Positions 50,528 to 59,918 of a stretch of DNA of 64,000 bases are shown here, one piece after another; the stretch's first letter is position 1; every line of letters begins with the position of its first letter. The notes under the pieces were generated by a model that saw only the letters and a program-made list of their open reading frames with translations, had not been told where the DNA came from and ran no database searches. A program made the translations under genes and the position numbers. Source of the stretch: Trichomonas tenax (taxonomy: Eukaryota; Parabasalia; Trichomonadida; Trichomonadidae); assembly GCA_023091735.1 (NCBI GenBank), contig JALKBU010004900.1:1-64000 (forward strand), written 5' to 3'.

Positions 50528-52684
50528 ATGCTACCGAATGAACAAGTGGAGTCACTCCACCCATTCTTTAAAGTCCCGACTGTCAAGGTCTTCTGGAGTG
50601 GGTTCGTGCAGAAAATGGAGAAATCTAATTCTTTAAACCAGAGATTTCTCGTTATCTCATCTCCTGGTATATTTTTCTTCGAAAAGTCGCTGCTTGGCGG
50701 CTACAAACTCAACCAAGCTGTTTCGTACTCCGAAATGAAGGGAATTCAGTCAATAGACGACAAAATAATTATTAATGCACGTTATTACAAAGTAGAAATC
50801 GTAAGTTCATCGTACCCCCAGATTATAACGTTTATCATGGGTATACAAAACAGTCTTTTCGTTCCATTTGAACTAGAACTACCAAATGATTTGCGCGAAA
50901 GAATTTTCGATGACATGTTCATTTTCAACACACAATCTCCGCTATGTATCAGATTCTTATCTCTCTCAATGCCACTGCTGGACACAGTTGATGCAGAAAT
51001 AATCGCAAATGCCGCGGCAACATTAACAGAAGTCAATGATTCTTATGATTTCAACAATTATATAATCAACGAGTCATTGCTCGCAACATTGGCGGATGCT
51101 ATTGTCCTAGATACAGAAATTAAGACGATATCTTTTTCATCAGTAACTTTTTCTCAAATTGTTGAGCCTCTGAAAATCATTTTGTCATTAAATAGATACA
51201 TTCACACAATAAACTTCACTGGAATTATATTCAAAGGTGACTCATCGGAATTAGTTTCTTTCTTCAAAATCAACGTTGTTGCACCTATAACTCGAATTAG
51301 ATTCAATCACTGCGAATTGTCATCGAACAAATTTACTAACTTCCTCCTCGCTTTCTCGAAATTTAAAAGCAAAATTTATTCAATTAAGTGCAAAGATTGC
51401 ACTTTCTCAGTCGAAACTATTACAGCTTTATTCACTTGCCTCTTCCAATCACCAAGTTTCCCTCAGCTTCGCGAATTTAACATTTCTGGTGAAGCATTAC
51501 CTCAATGCGCTCAAGATTTGGCTATTGAGTTACTTGATGCTTCTAAATGCCATTTTCCACCAGAATTTAATTCGATTCAATTCATTTCTACGAAATTCAA
51601 CGGCACCCAACTTATTGAGCAATTTGCTACAATGAAGAATCCTATTACGTCACTTGATGTTAGCAGATCAATGTTTAAGATTGAATTATCAAATTCTATT
51701 TCGACATTCTCGAGATTAACTAAAATTAATATTAGTAGTTCATGGACAACACCAGATTCATTATTGTCTCTATTCTACGCAATATCTCGCTCAAATCCGT
51801 CAATATCAGCAATCATTGCCGATCACCTTCATATGTCTGAGGCTAATTGGGCTAATTTCTATGCTAAATTCAACGGATTATACTGTCCATCTATTAGACT
51901 TTTGTCTTGGGAAAACAACTACATCCGTGATAATGAACAAATCGAGCAATTCTTCAATTTCCTGAAATGCATGAAGAATATCATTGACCTTTCTTTATCC
52001 AACACCGTCAACTCTTCTAAGGAGTTCATTGAACCTCTTTCAAAGTGGATCAGTTCAACGCACATCCAGAGATTCGTTATGCGCGGATACGACAAAACAG
52101 CATTCGGAAATGACTTTGTTCCTGTTCTTCAGGCTCTTGTAGAAAGAGGCTCTATCATAGCACTCGATGTTACTGGTCAAGGCTTTGGAGATGAGGGCAT
52201 TGAGTTGATTGTTGAAATGCTTAAAGGTGGCTTAACATCTCTTGCTTTTGATGAACAGAAACCAACTACAACAGGTCCTCTATTCGAGGCGATGTCATTG
52301 ATTGCTGCAGATAAGATGGACTTTGCTCTTTGGCCTGAGGAGAACCTGAAGCGCGCCATATCAAAGACACCAATGCTTAAGCGCCCAGAGATCCAGAAGC
52401 AGGCTGGCGATCTCAAGCAGCTATTCATTGAACGCTGGAATAGAGAAGTTCATGACTGCCTCTCTATTAAGAACAACTTCTTCGGAAAGTCGAAGGTTCC
52501 AAGAATAAGATGTCATCCAATTGGACCAATAATGACTCCAAAGGTTTCATACGAAATACTCAGTCAAACACCAGAAAATATCCAGCAATGTCTCACAGAG
52601 ATATTCGGATTCTTCCGTGAAGATGCATTGACAACCCAAGTCAGCCGCCTCATCGAGAAGTATATGTTCAACACTATCATTTAA
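50528..52684 (+). CDS. CARMIL-like PH-LRR protein (shorter paralogue)
   Basis: A 718-residue protein. Residues about 15-115 form a PH-like domain (VFWSGFVQKMEKSN start, FIMGIQNSLF end) like that of CARMIL capping-protein regulators. Residues about 180-590 are leucine-rich repeats (ITRIRFNHCELSSNKF, ITSLDVSRSMFKIEL, IIDLSLSNTVNSSKEF, IIALDVTGQGFGDEGIELIV). The C-terminal 120 residues are helical and lack the long basic disordered tail of the 14296-16866 protein. It probably acts in cortical actin control, with PH-mediated membrane binding inferred. The codon bias becomes more C-ending toward the 3' end. Confidence 0.75.
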   Translation: MLPNEQVESLHPFFKVPTVKVFWSGFVQKMEKSNSLNQRFLVISSPGIFFFEKSLLGGYKLNQAVSYSEMKGIQSIDDKIIINARYYKVEIVSSSYPQIITFIMGIQNSLFVPFELELPNDLRERIFDDMFIFNTQSPLCIRFLSLSMPLLDTVDAEIIANAAATLTEVNDSYDFNNYIINESLLATLADAIVLDTEIKTISFSSVTFSQIVEPLKIILSLNRYIHTINFTGIIFKGDSSELVSFFKINVVAPITRIRFNHCELSSNKFTNFLLAFSKFKSKIYSIKCKDCTFSVETITALFTCLFQSPSFPQLREFNISGEALPQCAQDLAIELLDASKCHFPPEFNSIQFISTKFNGTQLIEQFATMKNPITSLDVSRSMFKIELSNSISTFSRLTKINISSSWTTPDSLLSLFYAISRSNPSISAIIADHLHMSEANWANFYAKFNGLYCPSIRLLSWENNYIRDNEQIEQFFNFLKCMKNIIDLSLSNTVNSSKEFIEPLSKWISSTHIQRFVMRGYDKTAFGNDFVPVLQALVERGSIIALDVTGQGFGDEGIELIVEMLKGGLTSLAFDEQKPTTTGPLFEAMSLIAADKMDFALWPEENLKRAISKTPMLKRPEIQKQAGDLKQLFIERWNREVHDCLSIKNNFFGKSKVPRIRCHPIGPIMTPKVSYEILSQTPENIQQCLTEIFGFFREDALTTQVSRLIEKYMFNTII

Positions 52685-52809
52685 CTTTCCTTCTTTCTTT
52701 TGTTTTAAATTCTTATGTTCTTTAATACCATATTTTTGCTGCAAAAATGGTTATGTCACATTTCTAAATCATGAATTAACCTTATGTTCAATAATTAAAC
52801 GTGCACTAA

Positions 52810-55167
52810 ATGAGTTTAGAAGGTTTAATAAAAAATCTCTCAGACCTTCTAACAACAGCAGGAAGAGGCTCCATAAGGACACTCGACATGGATCCTATAT
52901 GGAAGTCTATTTTCCAGTCAAATAAACAAGCGAATGAGTTAGAAAAAGTTTCAACATTGATAAAAGAAATATATATGTTAAATTCAAGTTTAAGAAATCA
53001 AAAATACAAGACTCTTGATGCGATTGTCAATAATTTTTCAGATCCGCAGATTCAAGTTGACCAAAGATATGAAGCATCTTATTCAATATTCAAATTACTT
53101 CCATTCTACAGTGATGAAAACATCGTAAAAGTGTGTATAAGTATGATCGAAATACTTTCAGCCTTTACAGACAATAGAAAAAATATTCCATATGATTTTG
53201 TCAACGATTTTTCACTATATGACAACTTGAATGAAGAGAGTTCGAGAAAAGTAATCGAACAGTTCAGAATGATTGTGGGCCATACGTATGAAAATCCAAT
53301 GATTTTGGTATTTATGACAATTTTTCCATCATTGTCACAAGTTGATGAATGTTATGATCTCGCATATGAGTCTCTAAACTCTCTTCTTAATGGAAAGGCT
53401 CTAAGTGTTTCCATTGCCTGTCATTTAGCACAGCATCTTTGCGAAAATTCAAGGTGCGACATGATCACTGAGGACTTGTTCCAGAAGTTCATTGGACTCA
53501 TGAATGTCGACGATGATGAAATCTCACATATAGCATATGATTCTGTCATCAGATCAATGATGACAAAAGAGTTTTATTTGAATGAGTATTACATGAAAAT
53601 ATTCATCGAAAATAGAACTAAAATTGCTCCGAAGAATCTGAACAGAATATACTCGGTTTTGACATGGTACACAAAGCCAGATGACAACGAAGAACTTCAG
53701 GTCGAATTAATGTATCAATTAGCAGTATTATTGCATGGAATAATTACCTCACCAGATATAAACGATTATGAGTTAGGATACGCATTCTGCTGCCAGGCAT
53801 CTGTAATTGACACAGTAGAGGAGTCAATCAAAGACTTCTACAAGCAAGAACTGAAAGTAGCAAGGAATTTTGTTGCAAGAAAACTGGTTCACGCATATCC
53901 AGGAATTTCTGCATTTGTATGCTCCATTTCTACATTTATAGGACCGAGAGGCGCTGAAAAGATCTCAGAAATTGTTCCTGAGATATTAAAGAGTCTAGAA
54001 TCTAACAATCTGGATGTTGACGAGAAATTAATCATTGCAAAAAGTTTATCAATAATGGTGGGAACAGGAGATCAGCACATATTAAGAGAGCCAATCACTA
54101 GATCCGCTGACTATTTGATGAATGATTCTGATAAAAGATTATCCATATGCGGCGCTGAAATGATTGTTCATTTGGATGTGATGGTTGCTGCCACATGTCT
54201 TTCAGAAGTCAGTGCTTCAATTATTGGAATCATTGAGACGGACAAAGATATTGATGTTGTTGTTGCAATGTTTAGAGCACTCAAAACACTGATAAGAAAC
54301 TTTGAATTTGAATCATCTGCATTCTCAAGCATAATAGAAATGATATCAACAAACACACTTCCATGCTCCCCAATTATTGTTGCTGTCGAGAATTCTTTTG
54401 CAATTTTCCATTTCTTTGAAATATTCATCGAAAAGTATCCTGGAGATTGCTTGAACTTGGCAAAGACTCTCGCTCAATGGATGCCTGATGCCTCCAACAC
54501 ACAGCTGAAAAATATTGTCAGGCCCCTGGCGTCATGCTTCAGGAATGAAATTGTTCCAAGAAGATTAGCAGAGAGGTGCCAAGAGAAGTTCTTCGAGGCG
54601 CTGAATGATCTCGATATTTCTTACATCAAAGTCCATCAAGCAATCCTTGAGATTCTCTATCTTATGATCAAGGAAACAATCGATGGAATGGAGCTGCAAA
54701 GTTTATATAATGCAGTCGAGAAAGTTGTGGCAATATATGATCATCCAAGGAAAGGCGAAGATTTAGGCCCTGGAATTGCTTATGCGACGTGTATTGTTAT
54801 GATATTATATACTGTTAAGAATGTTACGATCAATGAAAACGTTTTGATTAATCTTGTGACACTTGAGATGCCATTCGACCCTATTCTTGGGATGTGTGAT
54901 GATGGCCTCAGATATCTCCTTCAAGTCCTGAAGAAGCCGAGTAGCTTTGGAAAGGAAAGAGTTAAAGCATTCAAGATAGTTTCTGATATCCTGATGCTTC
55001 CTGACGTTGCAAGTCGAGAATATGGTTACAGAGATGATAGTATAAAGAAGGCGCACAAAATGCTTGTTGATGAATGTAAGAATAATCCGGATGTTTCTAA
55101 TGGACTGCAGCATAAGTATGAGAAGAAAACTGTTACGACATTATCTTTTGAAGAGCTCATTAAGTAA
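52810..55167 (+). CDS. HEAT/ARM-repeat solenoid, karyopherin-like
   Basis: A 785-residue all-helical protein with a regular pattern of amphipathic helix pairs from residue 1 to about 760, no TM and no low complexity. The segments VRPLASCFRNEIV and FIGPRGAEKISEIVPEI look like HEAT repeats. Size and pattern fit transport receptors of the importin-beta superfamily or other large HEAT scaffolds. The N-terminal importin-N signature is not evident. It follows the CARMIL-like gene by 125 bases in the same direction and is convergent with GlyRS (80-base gap). The family assignment is tentative. Confidence 0.45.
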   Translation: MSLEGLIKNLSDLLTTAGRGSIRTLDMDPIWKSIFQSNKQANELEKVSTLIKEIYMLNSSLRNQKYKTLDAIVNNFSDPQIQVDQRYEASYSIFKLLPFYSDENIVKVCISMIEILSAFTDNRKNIPYDFVNDFSLYDNLNEESSRKVIEQFRMIVGHTYENPMILVFMTIFPSLSQVDECYDLAYESLNSLLNGKALSVSIACHLAQHLCENSRCDMITEDLFQKFIGLMNVDDDEISHIAYDSVIRSMMTKEFYLNEYYMKIFIENRTKIAPKNLNRIYSVLTWYTKPDDNEELQVELMYQLAVLLHGIITSPDINDYELGYAFCCQASVIDTVEESIKDFYKQELKVARNFVARKLVHAYPGISAFVCSISTFIGPRGAEKISEIVPEILKSLESNNLDVDEKLIIAKSLSIMVGTGDQHILREPITRSADYLMNDSDKRLSICGAEMIVHLDVMVAATCLSEVSASIIGIIETDKDIDVVVAMFRALKTLIRNFEFESSAFSSIIEMISTNTLPCSPIIVAVENSFAIFHFFEIFIEKYPGDCLNLAKTLAQWMPDASNTQLKNIVRPLASCFRNEIVPRRLAERCQEKFFEALNDLDISYIKVHQAILEILYLMIKETIDGMELQSLYNAVEKVVAIYDHPRKGEDLGPGIAYATCIVMILYTVKNVTINENVLINLVTLEMPFDPILGMCDDGLRYLLQVLKKPSSFGKERVKAFKIVSDILMLPDVASREYGYRDDSIKKAHKMLVDECKNNPDVSNGLQHKYEKKTVTTLSFEELIK

Positions 55168-55247
55168 TGTTTGTTACTAAAAACTTGTTTTTTATTCTAA
55201 AGTTGAAAATATTTGAAGATAATAAAGTTTATTGATCTATTTTGAAT

Positions 55248-57176
55248 TTAGGCTTCTGGACGATCGAAAACTGGAAGATCCTTTGTAGCATCCTCCCAGG
55301 AAGCACCACGGACCATGTTGTTGATGGCATCAATGGTCTGCTGGACTGTGCCTCTGACCTGCTTCATGGAGTCGCGCTCTCTGAGTGTGACTGTCCTGTC
55401 CTCGACTGTCTGGTTATCGAGAGCAATGCAGAATGGGATACCGATTTCATCGGATCTGGAGTACTTCTTACCGATGGAGATGGAAGAATTCTCGACCTTG
55501 TTCATGAGCTCGTGCTCTGTGAGCTGCCAGTGGATGTCGTCAACAAGCTCGTTTGGAATCTTGGATGTGACTGGGCAGACAGCAACCTTGTATGGAGCCA
55601 TGAATGGCTTGAATTTGAGGATTCTGCGGTCATCTCTGATTGTGAAGGACTGCTCGAGTAAGCATGTCATGATTCTGCCAACACCGAACGATGGCTCGAT
55701 AACGTTTGGAACGAACTTGCGTAACTTGACCTCTCTGATCTCATCAACAATGTTGTACATTGGGTATGTTAAGACCTTGTCAGTAACTGTGATGTTTGTG
55801 AGTTCCTCGAACTTGGCCTTGTTCTCTGGAGACAAAGCAGCGATGGTCTTGACGACTGTCTTGGCATCTGGCTTACCACCGAGGATAGCCTCACCCTCGG
55901 CAACCTTAGCCTGGATGGCCTTGATCTCCTCTTCTGTGAGCTTCTCGAGAGCGGCTGTGATGGCTGGAAGGCCCTTGCCGAAGGCCTTTCCAAGGTGAGC
56001 CTTGACGCCCTGGATGGAGAGGTGGTGCTCCTTGACTGGTGTGTCGAGTTCAGCTGTGCAGTAGATCTGCTCCTTGTTGGAGAACTTGATGTGCTGTGTG
56101 AGGTCATAAGACTGGCGGTCAGCGATACCGACGCACTCGAGCCAGCCGAGGGATTCTGTGTAGATTTCAGCATCCCAGCACTCCTTGGAGTAGTGAGCCT
56201 TCTCGTTCTTGCGGTGCTTTCTGAACCTGATTGTCTCTGGCTGGATACCGATCTCGCAAAGGAACTGGTAGACACGGCCCATGTAGTAGCCGAGTGTTCT
56301 GTGGGAGATGATACCCTCGTTGAGAGCCTTCTCGAGTGTCATGCGGATTGTGACACGCTTTGTCTCATCTTCCTCTTCCTGGAGGTAGTCTGGGAAGAGT
56401 GTAACTTCGATGTCCTTGACGCGATCGAACTTCGGGAAGTCGTTGATCTTCTCTGGATCAGCAAAGTGCTCGATCTCAGCCATCATGAATTCACGGCAGC
56501 GGACGAGACCGTTACGTGGGGAAATCTCGTTACGGTAACCAGAACCGATCTGAACAGCAGCGAATGGAAGTGAAGCGCGGTTCTGCTGGTAGAGACGGAT
56601 GAAGTCTGTGAAGATGCCCTGAGCTGTTTCTGGTCTGAGGTATGCCTCGATGGAACGAGCGCCTGGGCCGACGCGTGTACCGAACATGAGATTGAAAGCC
56701 TCTGGTGTGGAAAGCTCGTTGCCTTCTGGGGACTTGATGTCGTACTTGGCCATAATGTCGATGAGCTGCTCACGTGTCATGCCGTCGACGTCCTCAGCGT
56801 CCTTCATGAGCTGATGCATCTTAGCCTGGTCCTTCTCCTTCTCGGCGCGGGCCTTGAGGACACCAGAGATGTACTGGTCAGCTCTGTAAAGCTGGGAGTT
56901 GACTTTATCGGTGAGCATGTAATCAGAGAATTTGGCTGTGTGGCCAGACGCGTCTAAGACTGGGCGTGGTGTGAGGGCCGGGCAGCGGACTGGCAACATG
57001 TCATCCCTGAGCATGAAGTGCTTCTTCCACTTCTCGAGGAGGTTATTTTCGAGGAGAACGCCGTTTGGTCCGAGGTCGTACAAACCGGAGACAGAGTTGT
57101 AGATTTCGAAAGCTGGGACCCAGAAGAAACCTGCTGTCATAAGGTCTTCTAATGTTGTGCGATTGTCTTTAGACAT
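55248..57176 (-). CDS. GARS: Glycyl-tRNA synthetase, eukaryotic alpha2 type
   Basis: A 642-residue class II aminoacyl-tRNA synthetase that charges tRNA-Gly. Motif 1 lies around YDLGPNGVLLENNLLEKWKK. The glycine-specific RPETAQGIF follows, and motif 2 is GYRNEISPRNGLVRCREF (about 212-230). Motif 3 EPSFGVGRI (about 500) binds ATP. The C-terminal anticodon-binding domain starts near APYKVAVCPV, with IGKKYSRSDEIGIPFCIALD. The N-terminal WHEP domain of animal enzymes is absent, as in many protists. Codons are strongly C-ending, like the RRM gene, showing high expression. The stop codon overlaps TAAA. Confidence 0.97.
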   Translation of the reverse strand: MSKDNRTTLEDLMTAGFFWVPAFEIYNSVSGLYDLGPNGVLLENNLLEKWKKHFMLRDDMLPVRCPALTPRPVLDASGHTAKFSDYMLTDKVNSQLYRADQYISGVLKARAEKEKDQAKMHQLMKDAEDVDGMTREQLIDIMAKYDIKSPEGNELSTPEAFNLMFGTRVGPGARSIEAYLRPETAQGIFTDFIRLYQQNRASLPFAAVQIGSGYRNEISPRNGLVRCREFMMAEIEHFADPEKINDFPKFDRVKDIEVTLFPDYLQEEEDETKRVTIRMTLEKALNEGIISHRTLGYYMGRVYQFLCEIGIQPETIRFRKHRKNEKAHYSKECWDAEIYTESLGWLECVGIADRQSYDLTQHIKFSNKEQIYCTAELDTPVKEHHLSIQGVKAHLGKAFGKGLPAITAALEKLTEEEIKAIQAKVAEGEAILGGKPDAKTVVKTIAALSPENKAKFEELTNITVTDKVLTYPMYNIVDEIREVKLRKFVPNVIEPSFGVGRIMTCLLEQSFTIRDDRRILKFKPFMAPYKVAVCPVTSKIPNELVDDIHWQLTEHELMNKVENSSISIGKKYSRSDEIGIPFCIALDNQTVEDRTVTLRERDSMKQVRGTVQQTIDAINNMVRGASWEDATKDLPVFDRPEA

Positions 57177-57340
57177 CGAAAATTTGTTTTTTTCTTGGCC
57201 AAAAATTTTGTGAGGAATATTATCGGCGGAATTTTGAATTTAATCATTCCCGTTCTATTTGGAGCATGTTCATGTTGATTTCTTAAAAAAATATCTAAGC
57301 TCTTGATAATATTGCAAATACCACATCATCACATGACATA

Positions 57341-57808
57341 CTACACATATTTCACTCCAAATTTGAAAAATACCAAGTAGTTCTTTAGAATTCGCAAATT
57401 ATGATGAACGGTTCTGAATAGCTTCGTTTTATTATTTAATTCTGTACTTAAATCTTTATTATTAATATTAATTTCTTGAGTATTAATCTTACCAACTGTT
57501 ATAGATGTTTGTTGTTCTGATTCTTCATTTATTTTTAAATCATGATCATCAGGTGTTTTGGTGAAACTAGTTAAATTATCATTTATTGAACATAGCTGTC
57601 TAAATACTTCGGCAACTGTAAAAGTAATAAGTAAATCATTATTTTTCTCAGTACCTTCAAAACTAATATTATTATCTTTAATCACACTATTAACATAATT
57701 CAATAAAACATCATAACTAGGAAATAGCTTATTGAACTTTTCAGCAATTGTTGGTTCAGATACTACAGTATCTTCTTCTTCAGTAACTTCATTAATATCT
57801 CTAGTCAT
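57341..57808 (-). pseudogene. Tail-fibre-like fragment, N-terminal-type part
   Basis: A 155-residue frame from ATG 57808. It is very rich in Asn, Thr, Lys and Ile, with AT-rich codons unlike the GlyRS gene next to it. It contains KINTQEININNKDLSTELNN, the ING/NNKDL-type repeat seen in phage and giant-virus fibre proteins, and two helical blocks (EKFNKLFPSYDVLLNYVN, VAEVFRQLCSIND). It starts head to head, with 57809 as the joint, against a plus-strand fragment that has a tail-collar fold. I infer that both came from one fibre-like gene that was split and partly inverted. It could still be an expressed short gene. Confidence 0.4.
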
Positions 57809-58174
57809 AATACTTCATCAAATCAAACAGGAGGAAGTAAAAAGATTTCAGTAAATAATTTACCTTCACACAATCATTACTTTTCAGGTTCTACATCAAC
57901 GGCAGGGAATCATACTCATTCAATCACTTCGTATTCTTCAAATTTTGATTATAATCATGGTAATTATGAAAGTAATTATATGACTGATGTAATGTCGATA
58001 CTTAATGATATTTTCTGGGACGATAGAAATAAAGCACCTTATAAAAGAAATACTTATACGAATAATGATGGAAATCATACGCATAGTGTTTACGGAAATA
58101 CTGCAAATACTGGTTCAGGTACTGATTACATGCCTCCATACATTACTGTTTTTGCATTCATAAGGGTTGAATAA
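57809..58174 (+). pseudogene. Phage tail-fibre/tail-collar-like C-terminal fragment
   Basis: An open frame without a start near its beginning, ending in TAA at 58172-58174. The sequence has the hallmarks of a tail-fibre tip: SVNNLPSHNHYFSGSTS, NHTHSI, GNHTHSVYGN, TGSGTDYMPPYITVFAFI and a final RVE. Paired HxH motifs plus a PPY-hydrophobic end define tail-collar/short-tail-fibre tips of phages and related fibres in some giant viruses. In those fibres the His pairs often bind metal in a trimer. In a protist genome it probably derives from an integrated virus or Maverick-like element; that source is inference. The DNA is AT-rich like an acquired segment. The 5' part is missing. Confidence 0.6.
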
Positions 58175-58180
58175 AACTGA

Positions 58181-58632
58181 ATAAATTTCTCTCATAAACA
58201 CCAAAAATAATTATTAAAATTTGCAAACCCCTAAACCTTTTCGCTTTCTTTTCCTAGTTAGTTAGTTAGTTTATGAAATCATTAATTCCCTATAGAGGAG
58301 CGTGGGCTCTTTTTAAGAGCTTGATATTTTATAAAGTCATAAGATTTACAATTAATAATAATGTTTGTTTTTGAAATTAATGAAAATTTTAATATTCATA
58401 AATTTCTCTCATAAACACCAAAAATTATTTTTAAAAATTATGAAGTCATAAATTCTATCACTAATGATAAAATAAATTATATCATATATTTAAAATAAAA
58501 AATTAACGCTGATTTTGAAATTAATGAAAATTTTAATTCCATATAGAGGAGCGTGGACTCCTTTTTAAGAGCTTTATTTTTATAAAGTCAGGAGTTTTAC
58601 AATTATTTTTAATGCTGATTTTGAAATTGTCA
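58181..58632. repeat. Two diverged AT-rich repeat units with hairpins
   Basis: ATAAATTTCTCTCATAAACA occurs at 58181 and 58398. ATAGAGGAGCGTGG occurs at 58292 and 58543, each followed by a CTC(C)TTTTTAAGAGCT palindrome able to form a short stem. A TGAAATTAATGAAAATTTTAAT word also repeats. Two units of about 220-250 bp are implied. They follow the tail-fibre-like stop and may be element 3' ends. Confidence 0.6.
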
Positions 58633-58679
58633 TGTAAAATAGTTTTTATCATAAGTTTGCCGCGTAATGTGTCACTTTT

Positions 58680-58726
58680 AGAAATTTGTAGAGCTACGGC
58701 GAAGTCGTAGCTAGTGCGAATTTCTC
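58680..58726. repeat. Imperfect hairpin
   Basis: AGAAATT...AGCTACG and CGTAGCT...AATTTCT pair with a small internal bulge and a 7-base loop (GCGAAGT). It sits just before the mariner fragment. Confidence 0.4.
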
Positions 58727-58739
58727 ATTACTAACTGTA

Positions 58740-58910
58740 ATGAAGATCCACGTCGCCGAGATGCACCCAACCACAGTTGATGCCCTCGAAGTCTGCGTTC
58801 GTCAAGTCTGGGATAATATCAGTGACGAATTACTCCAGCATCTCTGTAAATCGATGGACACTAGGTTGCGCTCCTGCGTCGAAGCCAAAGGCAACCAAAT
58901 TAACTACTAA
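58740..58910 (+). pseudogene. Tc1/mariner transposase C-terminal fragment
   Basis: Fifty-six residues ending in TAA read like the end of a mariner transposase: TTVDALEVCVRQVWDNISDE, then LLQHLCKSMDTRL and CVEAKGNQINY. This matches the family pattern of a helix, a DSM(P/D)RR-like turn and a final EAKG. The catalytic DDE part is missing. Mariner elements are known in trichomonads. The codons are GC-richer than those of neighbours. Sequences related to TTCC(A/G)CAAAAGTGACAG lie just downstream at 58953 and, inverted, at 59030-59046, and may be terminal-repeat remnants. Confidence 0.65.
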
Positions 58911-59624
58911 AAATTACTGTTTGTGCCTCCAATATGGAGTTGCACGAAAGTGTTCCACAAAACGTCAGATTTTTTTCTTATGTTTACATTACATTTGAAG
59001 GGGAAAAAGTGAGAATTGAGGAGTCGACCCTGTCACTTTTGCGGAAGTGTTTCGTGTTGGACTTTACAGCTATATTTTATGAGAGTTTTTATGATTGTTA
59101 TGACCAATATTAAGAGATGTTAAGTTTATGTTGCTATGTATCTATATATTTATTATTTCCAAACATCGAATATTTAATAATTTTTGATAAAATGACTTTT
59201 ATCTGCAAATAAATAAGAAAATATCCATATTACGCGGATATTATATAAAATTGACAGCGTATGCTGCATAATTTCCATCTATTATTGGTGATCACATTGG
59301 TGAGCATTTGGATTCTCAGCGTCACTTTTCGGTTAAAAGTGAAGAGATTTTGATATTCTAAAATGAGCTGATTTTATTATAATCTGCATTCATATATGAT
59401 GATAATTACATGCTTCGAATCTTAAGATGATTTTTAAATTAAGGTTCTGCCTCCCCACCTCTCTTAAGACTTGGAATTTCCCAATAAAATTTTGTTGAAA
59501 AGATCAGGTAAGTGAGCATATGATGTACATTAACGAGAAATGAAAATGATAACAATTTGGGAAACAACTCGCCTATAAAATGATTTAATCAAGCTTAATC
59601 AAAAATATCTAAGAGTATTGTGTT

Positions 59625-59887
59625 GGGTATAATAAAGAGTCACGGAAAAGTGATGTGTTTACATGGCAAATGTATTTCATTTTGACATGTAAAATTGGTT
59701 AATTTATAAAGTATACATTTGCTTATAAGTTCAATTAAACTTGTTATAGCATCTGCAAATCTTATTATAGAATCTATCAAGCTTGTTAGAGAGTCTATTA
59801 AGCTTGAAATGACAGACTTTAAATGTCAAAACATATTTATAACTGCCATGTAAACACATCACTTTTTCGTGACTCTTTATTATACCC
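59625..59887. mobile_element. MITE-like element, 44-bp terminal inverted repeats
   Basis: Ends 59625-59668 and 59844-59887 match in inverted orientation at 43 of 44 bases, starting GGGTATAATAAAGAGTCACG and including GTGATGTGTTTACATGGCA. Further inside, TTTTGACAT(G/T)TAAA is also inverted. The 263-bp element is non-coding. No clear target duplication (left TT, right TA). Its inner TGACATGTAAAA is the same word found scattered across the window. Confidence 0.65.
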
Positions 59888-59918
59888 TACAGCGGCATAA
59901 TATAGTGTAATAAAAACA

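Noticed and set aside
55315..56573. Long plus-strand frames inside GlyRS
   Set aside because: Shadows of the codon-biased synthetase gene; no domain pattern.
58777..58998. 73-residue plus-strand frame overlapping the mariner fragment
   Set aside because: It is in another frame than the EAKG-ending transposase reading, which has clear family similarity.
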